In this document: positions 25,501 through 39,200 of the stretch, piece by piece
Numbering within the stretch: position 1 is the first letter of the stretch
How the letters are laid out: every line of letters starts with the position of its first letter
Source of the DNA: Lethocerus indicus
Lineage: Eukaryota > Arthropoda > Insecta > Hemiptera > Belostomatidae
Assembly: GCA_019843655.1 (NCBI GenBank)
Contig: JACDQD010000003.1
Coordinates: 12,340,925 to 12,404,924, forward strand
DNA: 64,000 bases
Reading direction: 5' to 3'
Translations under genes and position numbers: made by a program
Notes under the pieces: generated by a model
What the model was told of the DNA's origin: nothing
Database searches by the model: none
What the model saw: the letters and a program-made list of their open reading frames with translations, nothing else

Positions 25501-28500
25501 GCAGGCTGCCAACATTCCCCCCCCCCACCACTTTGCCAATTATATTCCCACAGTTTTGTCTCCTACCTTCTCCTTTTGTTGCATTTGGACATTAATTTAT
25601 CTGTCATTAAAACCTCCACTTTTCTTTCTTTCGAGAAAATACTATAAAAAGCCGAGGGGTTCCGTATTTTGAAAACGGATATCTATAGAATTGAGAAAGT
25701 TTAATTTCAATCCCGTTTTAGTTTTGTAAGGTAAATTTACAATTTGGTGCTGATTACGGATTGAAGGTTTTTAGTATATTTGCGAGAAAATCAAATCTAA
25801 TATACTTAGGGATTAATAGATTCCCTTGTTCCGTTTATCTCTGAGTATAAAACTCGATAGAATTTAATCACGAGGGAGTTTGCTAATATATGGAAGATGC
25901 ACTGAATTGAAATTGCCCTAAATATGTTACTCTAAACACAAGATTTCATATGGTAGTGTCTACTTTTCATAATTACTTTCTACCGTTCTCTATCTTTCTG
26001 TCTCAATTAGAAACTTTTCACCTGTAAAATCCATTAATCATTGAAAGATTAACTTCGCATTACGGGATTCGGGCAATTGATATTATAATATTAATATAAC
26101 TAATAGTCTTACTTCTTAAAAGTAATATTTGCACTATTTGAGGTAAATTCTTACTAGCTACTCGAGCAGTAAGAAGCTGACTACTAGCAGCAGTTTAGTA
26201 GTTGACTACTAAAATTAAATAATGCTTGGGATTCGGCCGCTTCGTCATTCTGTGTGAATGCTATTTAAACCAACCATTGCAAGAATTTTTAGCCGCTTCT
26301 TTTGTCGGAGATAGAACAATTATCATGTCCGTTCTAATTCCCTGATCTCAGTGAACTACTCTCATCACCTACCTATGTCAACAGTCTACTGAATACTGTT
26401 TTCCGTAAAGAATAATACAAATACAAAAATACTGCGCACAATTTGTTAGATAGTAGTCGTTTAGAGGATGCATTGCACTAAATTTAGTATGATAATAACG
26501 AAGAAATATTAAGACAATGAGCATTTTCAATTTCTGATCGACGACATTCGATCCGATGATAAATCGAACGAAGAAGAAGAAGACGAAGAAGATAACTGGT
26601 TGATTAAATTTAAAATGTGAACGTGTATTTATTTCTCAGGCAAAAGAGTGACAAAATAAGGGATAATCAATCAATTAGGTACCAATCAATCTCCTTAGTA
26701 CAACCAAGATTTTCATGTTAAAATGTCACATTACAAAAGCTCATTCAATGACTTGTAACGCATTTAAATATCTTCGTGGTACATTAAACGAAATACAAAT
26801 TTGAGTTAAACTTTTCTACAGAATATGTGACAAAAAATCAAATCTGAAGTTATGATGTAGGGATAGGCAGACTCGCCTGGAATTCATAAAATTCTTTTTA
26901 CATTTAATCAACCCAAATTATACTGACGGTTAGTTCATTGGATGTATTTACACACATATTGTGGGTGTGTGTGTGTGTATGCCAATTTTTACAGGAATGA
27001 GATGTCGACTACAAAAGAAAAATCTTTTCCTGGGGTCACGTACTTTCTCTGCACGCTAATCGGTCACGTGTGTTCTGGTCTGTCTCCTACATGCGGATAA
27101 CATGTCATGCCATTTAAACATACAAATATTGCTATAATGTTTGAACTACTTGAAAAAAAGTGGAGAGAAACAATGAGAAAAGGACAATTTGACACCAATT
27201 AGTCTTTTAACTCAAATCCTATACTGCTGATCCTATATTCTGCATTTCGTGCAGATTAAACTAAATCTCAAGCTATGCCATGCTGATGCTATGTCATCCT
27301 CATTTAAGGTATTCGAGTATAGATACATGTTTTTCATTTTAGTCCTTTTTTGCAAGACTACCTTATAAGAATAAGTCTATTAAAATAATTAAAATAGACT
27401 TCAAAGAATCCATAATTTTTTAGTATTAACGCAATATTTTTAAAAATCAATAAATGTATGAATATATCTCTGAATACATATGGTGTTTTTACTCATTGGA
27501 CGAGTAAAATCCTCGCAACTATCACTAGAAAATGTTGCCTCGTGGATATAAAGGTTCAATTCTGTATTCAATGCCTGTTGTTTTCATTCGGTCTACCGAC
27601 CAGTTTATCTTCTTATTTACATGCGCCAGCTTCGGTTGCATCATAAAGCGATAAGCAATTTCTAGCTTTTAAACGAGTCATCGTTAAGGACGCTCTTGTA
27701 ATTCTTATTTCAAGGATTCTGACATTACTCAATGATAAGTTTGAAACCTTGTCTAGGATACTTTATACATTTATAGAATTATGGTGAGAAAATTTAGATA
27801 CATCAGGATTTTTAAAAATGATTTTAATCAAGCATACGTACGGTCTGTCAAAATTAAATCAAATTTCAGAACGTAAGTACTAAAAAAGAACTAAATTGAA
27901 TGTGTAGGTATGGCACATAAATGAAACTGAATTATAAGTAAACTAATTAGCACGAAGCCCTCCGGGAGAGCAATCCAATAGGCTTGATGATAAATCATTT
28001 ACAGAAGGAAGTAGATATAAATTCTCCATTTCTTTAGTTTTACTTAGATACTTATTTGCAAATTGTATAATAGTAATGGTAACTAATAATTTATTATGTA
28101 GTTTGTAACTCCTGAGCGACCTTCTGTATTTTGCTTTATACAAAGTTTGCTTTACAAATTTCAGCAGTCATGACTGATTTGAACGAAACAATGGGAGTTT
28201 CCCTGACTTTAGTGCAACAATAAAAACAAAAGAATGGAATTGTTATAATTTTCTAATTCCTTGGATGTAATTTCTATAAATCGACTATTGTATAAACAAT
28301 AAGACAAACCCTTTTAATATGATATGGACCTTATTTTAAGACTAAATGATTTTATTTTCTTAATCATACTTCCTATTTCTAAAGTAAATTTGCTACTTGG
28401 ACGAAAGCTCAAGCAGACTGAGACACCATGTAGTCGCGCACTCCCACGTCGATTACAGCTTGATTATTCCCATCCGGTGGTTCCGTTTTATTGGTACCCT

Positions 28501-31500
28501 TCATCGTATTTCCAGTCCTTTCGAAACCTCGAACGTCTCTTACCGAGGTTTCAAGCTCCAGTCGATCTTTAGATGTTTACAGGGTTTCCATAGTTTTCAT
28601 CAATTCTGCTCCTCTTTCTATTCTATATTTAGCTCCCTCTTATGGTTTTAATCGTTTGCACTAATTGCGACAATAATATTATTTATAATAATATAAAACC
28701 ATAATAACCATTACAAATTAAATAGCGGTTGACATGAAACTATTTGAATAATGAAACAGATTCGGGACAGATTAAAAATAGCCAAATACACCTTTATTTT
28801 GAAAAAAGGCCGTGAAATGATAAATCTGCATGCACCTTTAACGTTTCCAATGAAATAAATTTGTTACAAAGAAAATTAATGGCACTATTAAAAGGAGATT
28901 ACAACGGTTTATTTGAGTAACTAACAACGTTTTTGTCTATAAATGTCAGATAAATATATGTGAGAACGTTATAGATCAACGATCATTTAAAATCTTACAG
29001 CCCCGATTGTCTGGTGAATGAAATATTCCCACAGATAAATAACTAACTTCTAATTAGCTAGTTAAGTAATTAACTAAATTTTAGTACGATCCACTTACTA
29101 CTATATTATCCACATTAAATTTCAAGTTGTTATGTGCTGATCGGACCATATTAACCCCATCTTCGAAATTTTACACCATTTAAATAAACATTAATATTCT
29201 TTATTATTTACAATAATACCTTATAATACAATAATATTTTATTAGTAACAATAAAATTAAACTGAATAATGGTATTACAAAAACGTATTCCTCACCGCTG
29301 TTAAAACTATAGGTGGCAGGTAAAGACAAAGGAAAGTGTAAAATCTCGCTTCCTTATTTCTAGTTGGAGTTCGGTGTTTGGCCGTTTGGAAATACGGGCG
29401 ATTAACCAAGCCGAAGGGAATTTCAGAGTAGTTGGCTCGTATTGACAATAGTCGCGTGACAGACAGTCAGGTGCTACTTTCACTGCTAAGTACGTGATTA
29501 TATTATAAGGAAAGTAAAAGTTTAGATTTACAAAGCTTAATTTGAAACTCGCTCTCTAAATTCGCTCTTCTTTTTTATTGGCCAACGGCGTCCAGTTCCC
29601 GAATAATAATTTGCTCTACCATCCGTTTCCGTTCCCTTCTACGGTACTAAAAAAATTTCAATTTTTATATTTTCTGTATGCGCTAATAGTTCTAAATATA
29701 AAATAAAATCAATATATAGTCTGAGTGTGATAATTCCTATCTTATCGATCTTACGATTTTCATGTGTCCGTTCATTAAAATAATGAAAGATACCAATGTT
29801 AGTTTGGAGCTCCCTAACTTGCGCATGAAGTTAAGATGCAAACTCTTCTAATATTTACTGGACATTATTTCTCATTAAGCACTTCCAAATCAAATGAAAA
29901 ACAATTTATTTTTCATAAAAACCCAACTAACTTTTAGAGTTTTGATTTCCTTAAGTAAAACAAGTTTTTTATAAATAGAAAGCATTTACTAGAGCATATA
30001 ACAGTCACACTAATACGGCCTTACAATCTAATTCATTTCAGAGTAATGTTTTCTATTCCCTAAAAACACATCCCGGATATTCAATCTTTCCATCTGATTC
30101 CCATTTCCCGGAGGAGATAATATACTACACAGTAACTGTTATAAAACCAATTATTATAAATGCCATATTATCTATGTAAAAAAGAGGTTCATAATGGCCG
30201 CCAAGTTTGTTTATTGTTTTCCTGATGCAAAAGAACGGTATTTTTTATTTTGCAACAGGAATACGTAGCTGAGTTATTCCTGAATTGGAAAGTCTCCTCA
30301 TAGAATATAAAAATTGTTTAAACTTTCCATCGCATCATATTTTATATGAAAATGTTATTTGTATTTGTTTTGTTTAATTCTTTTATCACAGTAAAATGTA
30401 TGTTAAGGGACTGACGCGGTTGTATTCAATCCAATATAAAATATATTCACTGATTTAATATTATTTTATTTATTTTAATAAAGTAAATAAATCAGAAATT
30501 AACAGTTATTAACAAACATTGTACTTACGTCCGGGATTAAAAACCAAAATTTACGTATCCGGCTCGTGCACGAAAAAAGTATTTGTACTTGTTGATAGGA
30601 TTCTTCATCGGCAGCCAACTGACGATGGTTAGCAGCTGAAAATTAGCGAATGGAGACAGACGATTGTACGAGTCATAAAACATTGAAAAAATAGCTCGCG
30701 TAATTAATGTAATAATAGCTTACTTATTATACCTTCTGGTAAGAACGTTCACAAATTAGCTTCTAAAATGACATGAAAAAACATGCGGACATGGGTTCTC
30801 GTTGTGCGCTAAACCACTAAAAGTATTTTTTAAAACGAAACATGAAAAGTAAGCTAAACTTGTGAGAAGTTTCATTTTAAAGAGACTTTATGACGTTTAA
30901 AGTGAATAAGTCCTGTATAATACGAATACAGGTATTGTTACTTCAGTAGTTTTAATTGCGGTTGACAGTTTACAAGATTGACAACAAAAATTATGAATTA
31001 GTTATTGCTATTCTACATTAATTCACATAATTCTTTCTTCAAATACACCCACAGAAATTAACAGAAAATAAAGTAATCAATAATTACGTAAAGAATAACA
31101 GCCCGAAGGGGCGTTTTAACGTCCGCCCACCCACAGCAGTTATTTTGTTATAAAGCACTGATGTTTATATCATTGCGAGATAATAGCTATATCAACTTCA
31201 GACTACATGCTAAACAGGCATCAAATAACTGATAGCGGAATATCAGTTACGTGATGCAGCCGCTATTTAAATGAATAACATACATGCTATTTCTTAGGAT
31301 AACATACTACACTTGGCTAATGTTTCCTTCAAATTTGTTGGAAAACACGAGTTTGTAGTTCCACATTTTTCCTTTTTATTAACGTCATAACAATACCTTG
31401 AGTATTATAAAATGTTTGATATAAAATATCAAAAATATAACTAAAATGTTGATCGAATAAACAATCTTTATAAAATACAATAATTTATCAATTTATTGAC

Positions 31501-32630
31501 TAAATAAAATTAATTTAAATTGAATTTAACAATTAATTTTATGCGCAAAATAATTATCATCTATAATATAATAATAAATATAGCTATTATTTTATATGCC
31601 TACCCAATGATGTCCCCATTTAATGGAAGCGAAGGTTTAACATTTCTTTTTACCAATAACAATAATCCTGGTGCCGTATGTTCAGAAGGTAGCATTATTG
31701 ATACAAATCTTATTGTCACATGCCTTGTTCTTTAATTATATTTCAAACAAACTCGGTTCGTCCTTCAAAGATAAATCTTGGACCTATCTTGATTTTATGA
31801 GGTTTGGTTGAACAGAGCCAGCAGAAACGCTGCGAAACATCAAAAAACAATAATTAACAATATAATTCTATTCAATACGAGTGAAACTGAGGACATCCTC
31901 AGAACATTCACTGAAATGTTCTTCGTGGCCAAGTAGAGGTTGTGTGAAAAGCAGAGACGAGACGAGGGGAGAGGAACAGAGGACAGAGAGAAGAGAAACG
32001 AGGATCCGGTTGAGGAGGAACCTGTAGGTAACGAACGGATTACGTTCTCGAATGGCTACACTAAGGCGCGGTAGAGAGAACACTCGGTTTTAAGACCAGA
32101 CCGGGTTAAGCGCAATGGTGTTATCGTCATGAGTCTGTTTGTATTAAAAGATAGGAACTCCGGATTGCAAAGATCAGACAGAAACTAGACATAATAGCAA
32201 CATGCAAGAACAACAAGGTGGTCGAGGCGCGGTGAGAAAAGGGGTTTGACATCCCCTACTGAAGTTGAGGAGCTCACCACTCCTAAGTTGACCGAAATAA
32301 TAAAGTTCTGGACACAGAGAACTAGACAGTTTAGCACATACATATTAATAAACTGTCGATATGCAAACGTATTTATATCTCGCAAGAGGTAAAACTGTCA
32401 GGATGGACAGAATCACAGTTCGTGATGCAAGTAATTTTGTCGATGACTAATATTACAAATATTTCGGATTCCTTCAACTCCGCCTGGGAATAAGGTAATG
32501 CTCAGACCTATCCTGTGAACACATTTAATTTGACACTCAATCGTGTACTGAACTCAGGCTTGAATGCAGAAAATAATAAAGTCCTATGCAGTGCAGATTC
32601 GAATATACTCCTTTGTGTATCTCTTAGGGT
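25501..32630. other. Long gene-free interval between ced-6 and SH3BP5
   Basis: About 7 kb hold no exon chain that I can support. There is a (GT)n patch at 26964-26980, a GAA/GAC-rich patch at 26566-26592, a less AT-rich patch at about 29290-29480, a possible minus-strand donor at 30528 (GAC|GTAAGTAC) that could close another ced-6 leader exon, and a purine-rich stretch at about 31940-32010. Short open frames across the region look like chance. Confidence 0.5.
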
Positions 32631-32878
32631 GTTATCCATCAGAAACTTTCCTTCCAGCCTTTGATCTTGTTTTGTTCTCTATATGTACTTCCGTGGCGAT
32701 ACAGGTGAAATGTGTGCATCATGTGAACAGAAGTTAGCCTTTCCATTATTTTTCGTGTTCAATAATACGACTCTCGAAAACAACTTTGAATGTGAAGAAG
32801 GCGGGAACCGAAATAGACTGCAGTGACCCGCAAATGCAGTAACGTTACGATCTGCGTTCCAACATACATTATACTCAG
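32631..32878. repeat. Dispersed repeat, blocks A and B, copy 2
   Basis: Block A (32631-32706) and block B (32733-32878) are adjacent and in the same orientation as their relatives at 15476-15552 and 14972-15104, but in the opposite order. This copy ends about 360 bases before the SH3BP5 start codon. Confidence 0.7.
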
Positions 32879-33236
32879 ACAAAATTGGAGAATCAAAAAT
32901 GGCTTAAAGATAAATAAAAAAGATGGTATTGAATCAATTTTTATACAAAAATTGCTACAATTTTTTTGAAAGAAAAATTGAAACGCAGTAATTACTAATT
33001 TTCCGGTTTCAGACATTATAGAAACCATTTGAAGATTCTTTAAATTAGGTACGCAGACGAAGCCGGCGGGCGCATGTCCGTCTGAATCGCTATTAGCGAA
33101 GGTAGGGTTTCTCTTATTTTGTTTTCTTGTAGGTATTTCAAATTTTTTAATATCGCCGGTACCTCTGGCGGGGATGGCCTCTACGTAATTTAACATTAAG
33201 CCCAACTGATCGTCCCGCCATCAACCTTGCTGACGG
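32879..33236 (+). promoter_or_regulatory. Probable promoter/5' UTR of SH3BP5
   Basis: A GC-richer interval directly precedes the start codon. An in-frame TGA lies two codons before the ATG at 33237, which fixes the N terminus unless there is upstream splicing. No TATA box is clearly placed. A minus-strand open frame starting at 33205 (reading GTGDIKKFEIPTRKQ) is unexplained, and I do not treat it as a gene. Confidence 0.4.
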
Positions 33237-36200
33237 ATGATGAACTTGCAACACGGTGGTACTAACGCGCCCAAAAATGAGTTTGACAGAATAGAAGAAC
33301 AAGTTGACCCAAGAGTTCAGGTTTTATATTACAGATTTAAGGTCTCATATTCCCTTCCACCGTAGTTTGATATTCTATTTACATTTTCTTGTGTTTCCAG
33401 ATAGAACTAGAAAGGCTTAATGCAGCCACAGATGATATTAACAAACTGGAAGTTGATTTGGATGTAAGTACAGGTTTTATCAGTTAAAATACTCTGTGAA
33501 TGTTTTTCAATTTGTAAGACGCTGTCTTTACAGGATGCCCGTGCTGGATTTAGGCAACTTCTCTGTGAATCCACTGTCAGGTTAGAGAACCTCGGAAAGA
33601 AATTAGGATCTTGTGTTGAAAAGGCAAGACCCTATTATGAAGCAAGGATTAAATCTAAAGAGGTATTATTACCTTTAATTTGCAATATTCTAAATATCTT
33701 TTCATTAAATATGTTCAATTTAAACACAATAAATCAATGTGGTGATGTTCACAATCCATTTATTTAAATGACAGTGATGTTATATTATATTTAATTTGTA
33801 CAACAATAAAAATTCTTTGGCGGTGAAAGATATAGTTTACATTCAGAATATATAGAATGTCAGTGTATGTGATTATAAGTAGGGGGACATCCAGTTGAGT
33901 ATTTGTTTTATTTTGATCTTTAACAATTTGTATTTCACTGTTCACTTGTTTACATAATCATGATTTAAATCAGTTTTCGAAACCCTAGTTTGTTGTACGC
34001 TCGGGCCCCTAAAATTCTACAAAAGCATAATTTAATTAAACTATAATTAAATATAAAACGCATCAACATTTTATAAAGTGGGGGTTATATATGATAATAT
34101 TGTCTTATATTTTTCTTGCAGCAAATCTGTGGAACCCTGAGACATTTGAGTACATTGATTTAATTTAATATAGACATTCAATCCGTTTACAGGTGCAGGC
34201 AGTACGCGTTTGATAATGTTATATGTTTAGCATAGATATGTCTAACATAGTACTCTCTAATACAGACTTCATATTGATTATATTTATTTTAATACAAATG
34301 TTTAATATACATGTTAATATTATGAAAAGATTATTGAATATAGATTTTTACACAAAGGCTTTGTTTGTTTAATCTTTTAATATAGACTCAAATATATTGT
34401 TTAATCAGTAATCAAAATCCTTTAATTTTTAATGAAACAATGTTTATTGGCATTTTGTTAACAGGCACTGCTGGAAACACAGAAGGCTGCATTGAGATTT
34501 GAAAGAGCCAATTCTGCTCATGCTGCAGCAAAAGAGATGGTTTACTTGGCTGAGGAAGGTCTGACAGCTGAGGGTCGGACATTTGACCATGCCTGGCAAG
34601 AAATGCTTAATCATGCCACTATGAGGGTAAATGATGAGCTATTATATCTGATGTATTCTTATTTACTGAATCATACTTTCATTGGTGCTTTTTAACTGTA
34701 TTTTTAGTAAATATTCTTCCTGATATGATTATTCTATTATGCCTTGAAAATATTACAATAGTCATATTCATAATTTTAGCATTACTAGTATTAATCAGTG
34801 CCTTTATTGATTGCCTTATAATTATTATGTAATTATAAATTTTGGCCGATGATTATTAACTTTACCTTTGTTATTCTTTCTCGAAAATTGAAAGGTGAAT
34901 CCGTCCGTATGAATTAAATATCACATTTTAGTTTATTTTCTTTATTATATTTCCAGGTCAATGAATCTGAGCTTGAAAGAACATTAAGTGAGGCTCACCA
35001 CAAGCGAACCTCATTAATATATCATACTACAGAAACTAAGGTGCAGCAATTACAGAGGGAATTGAAGAGGCCTATTGCTAAGTCAAGGTTGATAATACAA
35101 TTGTTTCAGTTTGTAATAACTGTTTAGTGGTTTGCGAGGGTTTGTTATATCTTGTGATCTTTTACCTCCCTTTGTTGATTTGGTTTTTGCTGGAATGATT
35201 TCTGGGTTGTGTAGTATATATACAGAGTCATATATTAATGTGTTCTTTTCTTGTTTGTTAAACCCATTCCAAAACCACAACAAGAAAGGGACAAAATATA
35301 AACTCTAGACTAGAATAGACTACCAAAACAACCAAGATCACCCTCACAAAAGTACAGTAATATTACAGACAGGATATCTCTCAGGCAACCAACGTGTCTA
35401 AATGACTCACAAATTTACTGATGGAAGCTACTGAAGATTGCGAGCAGCTGAAACTGATTTAGCAATAGACTAAATCAGTGAGTGGAGATAGAAGATCACA
35501 AAAACCATTATTGTTTCAGTGCTATACTTGTTCTTACTGACAATCAGATAGCTGTATTTGTCTTTGTTTATAGAAAATTTGCTTTACACTTTTTGAATTT
35601 TCTTTGCTTAATTTAATGAAATTGATAATAATACCATGAGCAGGCTTTATATTGAGCTAAGTTTCCTTTGGGATTTTAGAAATTCAAGGCTGTGTTAATG
35701 TAATACCTTTACTGATTTTACTGTGATTGAAATATATTAGAAAAATATAAATTGTAACTTTATCCTTTCCTTTTACAGAGTTCACTATGTTTATTACAAT
35801 TAATTTTTTGTCTTAAAATCACAGTAAGAAGATAGCAATCACAGATTGTGATAATGTTCTGTTTTAAATTACAAAGAAATATAATTACAATGATGAAAGA
35901 ATTTAATTTAATCATGGAAATATATCGGTTGTTTTAGTTTTCTTAACAGCCCTTATAATAGTTTTATCTAGACAGTATTAAGTTACTGGTTTGTGTTTGT
36001 AATTTTGTTAAAAGTACATGATTCATTATTTTAATATTACTTTAAATTTATCAGCATCTTATTGACAGGTTACAATAATCAATTTATAAACCTTAGGGAC
36101 CCATTAGGGACTAGTACTGTGTACTTATGATATGAGTCATAATTTAAGATTATAGACCTAACCGCTGTTTGTTCTTTGCATTCTTCCTCTATATTGCTGA

Positions 36201-39200
36201 ATAACTGGTGAAGAAAAAGAAAAAAAGTCTGTACTGGTCTTATTTACATTACTTCTTTTAGGGTTAACTTTTTGTCTTAGTTTTGATATAGTAAATATAT
36301 TCTGGAACCTCGGTGGCTTGAATCCACCCAAGTGATTGATGGCTAGCCTGACATTTTCTGTGGATGTTAGCCTGTAAGTTAGTCCGTAAATAGAGATACA
36401 GTGGTCGTAAGTTGCCCCTGCAATTACAAAAGTGTATAACCGCGACAAGCCAATTGCGCTATAAAAGCACTGAGAAAAAAATATATTCTGTAATAATTTA
36501 GGCTCAACCATTATTACCTTAAATATTCTTAATTATCTCTATATTAGTCCAATAGCTTGTATCTTCTACCATAGTATGCATAGTAATGCTTGTCCATACA
36601 TTTTATTTTGGTTTTCTTTTTTTTAAATATTTCCTTTGTGTTTGTAGTAATATGAGTGCACTAATGGATATGACCCTCACTGCAAGCCTGCACTGCTTCA
36701 TTTGGTATTTACGTAAGTTTGACTTGTTAAATTTTTTTTTGCTTTAATTTACATTTTGAGCTGTTTGGACTCGCTATTTTGATTGTATTTTTTTTTTAAA
36801 TTTATTGAGAAAAGCTTACCTAGTTTATGTCAGGTGATAATTTGTTCGGAAAACTGAATCCAGTTGCATTTGGGTGGGGTCACTTGTGTACAGGCCTTAC
36901 TTTGAGGCGAAAGCCCAGTTCAACAAGATGCTTGAGGAGCAGAAACAAAAGGTGAAGGCACTTGAGAAGAAGGTGAGCAATGCAAAGGCCAGCTATGCAG
37001 AAGCACTCAGAAACCTCGAACAAATCAGTGATGAAATGCATAGGGTACGAATATTTATCTGGTTTATTAATAAAATAAATATATTGGCAGTGTGCTTAAA
37101 TTGGTGACCTGCTACATTTAGTAAATGCCTAAATAGAACCCTTTGAATGTTTGACTCTATAAATGTTTGATGTATTGAAAATATTTTATAGAATGTAATC
37201 ATAATTGTATGTTTCTGAAACACATTAATGAGTGCAATGTTCATTGTGCAATATCATAGATGTACAGCTGTCATTTTTGTTCATAAGCTACCATCTATAT
37301 TAAATTCTTTTAAATTTTTATATTAATTATAAAAAATTTTAAGCTGTTCTATTGCTTTTTAACTATTATAATATATCTATTGTCCAAGTTCACATTGGAA
37401 ATTACATTTATAATTTGTAGTAGTCACAATTTTGAGTAAACTGTGGTATAAATGACATTATTGTAACTAGCATTGTTTCTGTTTTGTGTTGCTTTCTTGA
37501 ATGTTTATGTGCTGTGTAGTCGATGTAATTTAATAAATGTTGAAAATTATTTTTGTTGAATTGTACGTCAGATTTAATATTTTATCCTAAGTGTATAATA
37601 CTTTTTTAGATCAGGAAATCCACACACCCATCTGGTATGGACCCACTTGGTGTTAGTAGTTTAGCAAATATAACATCACCGGATGGTACAACACCTAGCA
37701 CTTCCACTAATCAGGAGACTGGTAAATAATTTATAATAGAGATGCATTGTATACATATACTCACATACATATAATTTATAAATAGATAAAGAGAATACTT
37801 TTTAAATATATTTTCTGAAACATTCATATTTCTTCTGAGATACATTCTGTAATACATTTCAGGATTTCAGTATAGTTCTCTTTTGTAGAACTTAAAGGTT
37901 AGTATTTAACATTCATAAACAAATACTATGTCTCCTATTTCTTTAAACGATTTTTAGATCGCTGGACTGATACGACAGGTTCACCAGACTCAGATGATAT
38001 AGGTGACGAATATCTTCAACTCCCAGATAAATTAAGACCTGTGGGATCCCCAACTGTACCCTATGTATGTATTTTTCTTTATAATTAGTAAAAGTATCTA
38101 CATAATGTCATTCCACAATATCCACCTATGTCCTAGTAGAATTAAGTCATAGAAGTTATAGATCTTCTGCCATGAGTTTGAAATAAAAATGTTTGAATTA
38201 GATATGTTATTAGTAGAAACTTTGGATGTTTATTGTCAATTAATTAATATTAATTTATTAATACTCCATTATGATATTAAGTAAAATCGTCGGGCCTCGG
38301 TGGCTCAGAGTGTTGGGGTGTGCGTCTTAGAGCCACTGGGGTGAGTGGTTCAAGTCCATCTGAGTGAATGATGGCTAGTCTGGCATTTACCGTGGGTGTT
38401 AGCCTGTAAGAGCTAGTCTATAAGTAGGGCCCAGTGCTCTTACTCACTTCTGCGGTCAGAAGTGCAATATAGCCTTAGTTGCTGGCTGCACTTGAAGTCC
38501 AAAGAAAAAGAAATGTAATACTACAATATAAATGTTAATTATGTACATTATTCTAATGAATAATTCATAATACAGAGAGGTCCAAAAAAAATGTCTGTGG
38601 ACTGTTTAAAAGTTCATAACTTGCAAACTAATTGACAGAGTTGTCTCATTTTTGGTAGTGTTATAGTTTGTAGTTCCAGCAATTGCCATACAAGCGTTGC
38701 ATTGCGTTGTTTTGTTTTGTCAGATGGCAGTTGCCAGATAATCAGTGTTTTGTTGTTAGTTGTATCTTGTTACTCGAGTAAACATAGTGATATCTTTAAA
38801 TTGGACTTTAAGCTACACTTTCACCAAAAATGAGACAACTCCATCAATTAATTTGCAAGTAATGGACTGTTAAACAGTGGATACATTTTTTTGGACCCCT
38901 CTGTATATAAAACAATCCAAGTAGTATTTAGTTATATTAATTTATAACCTTTTGGAATTTAGGTTCTGGATTTATCTCTCATTATTAAATGATTACACAT
39001 TAGTGTAATCAGACCAAGTAAGGTGACTGTATGTTATAGTTAGTTATACATGTTATGATTAAGCTGATACTGATTATAATATTCATAATGTCGGTTCATA
39101 CAAACAATATTCATTTACAGTAGGTTGGTGGTTCGAATTCACCCTGGTGAATGATGAGAAGCATGACATTTGCCATAGATGTTAGCTTGTAAGCTAGTTC

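Noticed and set aside
32759..33205. Minus-strand open frame of 148 residues starting in the SH3BP5 upstream region
   Set aside because: The first ~55 residues look protein-like, but the rest runs through a dispersed repeat and AT-rich DNA. There are no splice partners or recognisable family, so it is not called as a gene.
38292..38365. A genuine tRNA gene
   Set aside because: The A and B boxes are tRNA-like, but the ends do not pair as an acceptor stem and the sequence continues into a repeated SINE body shared with two other copies.
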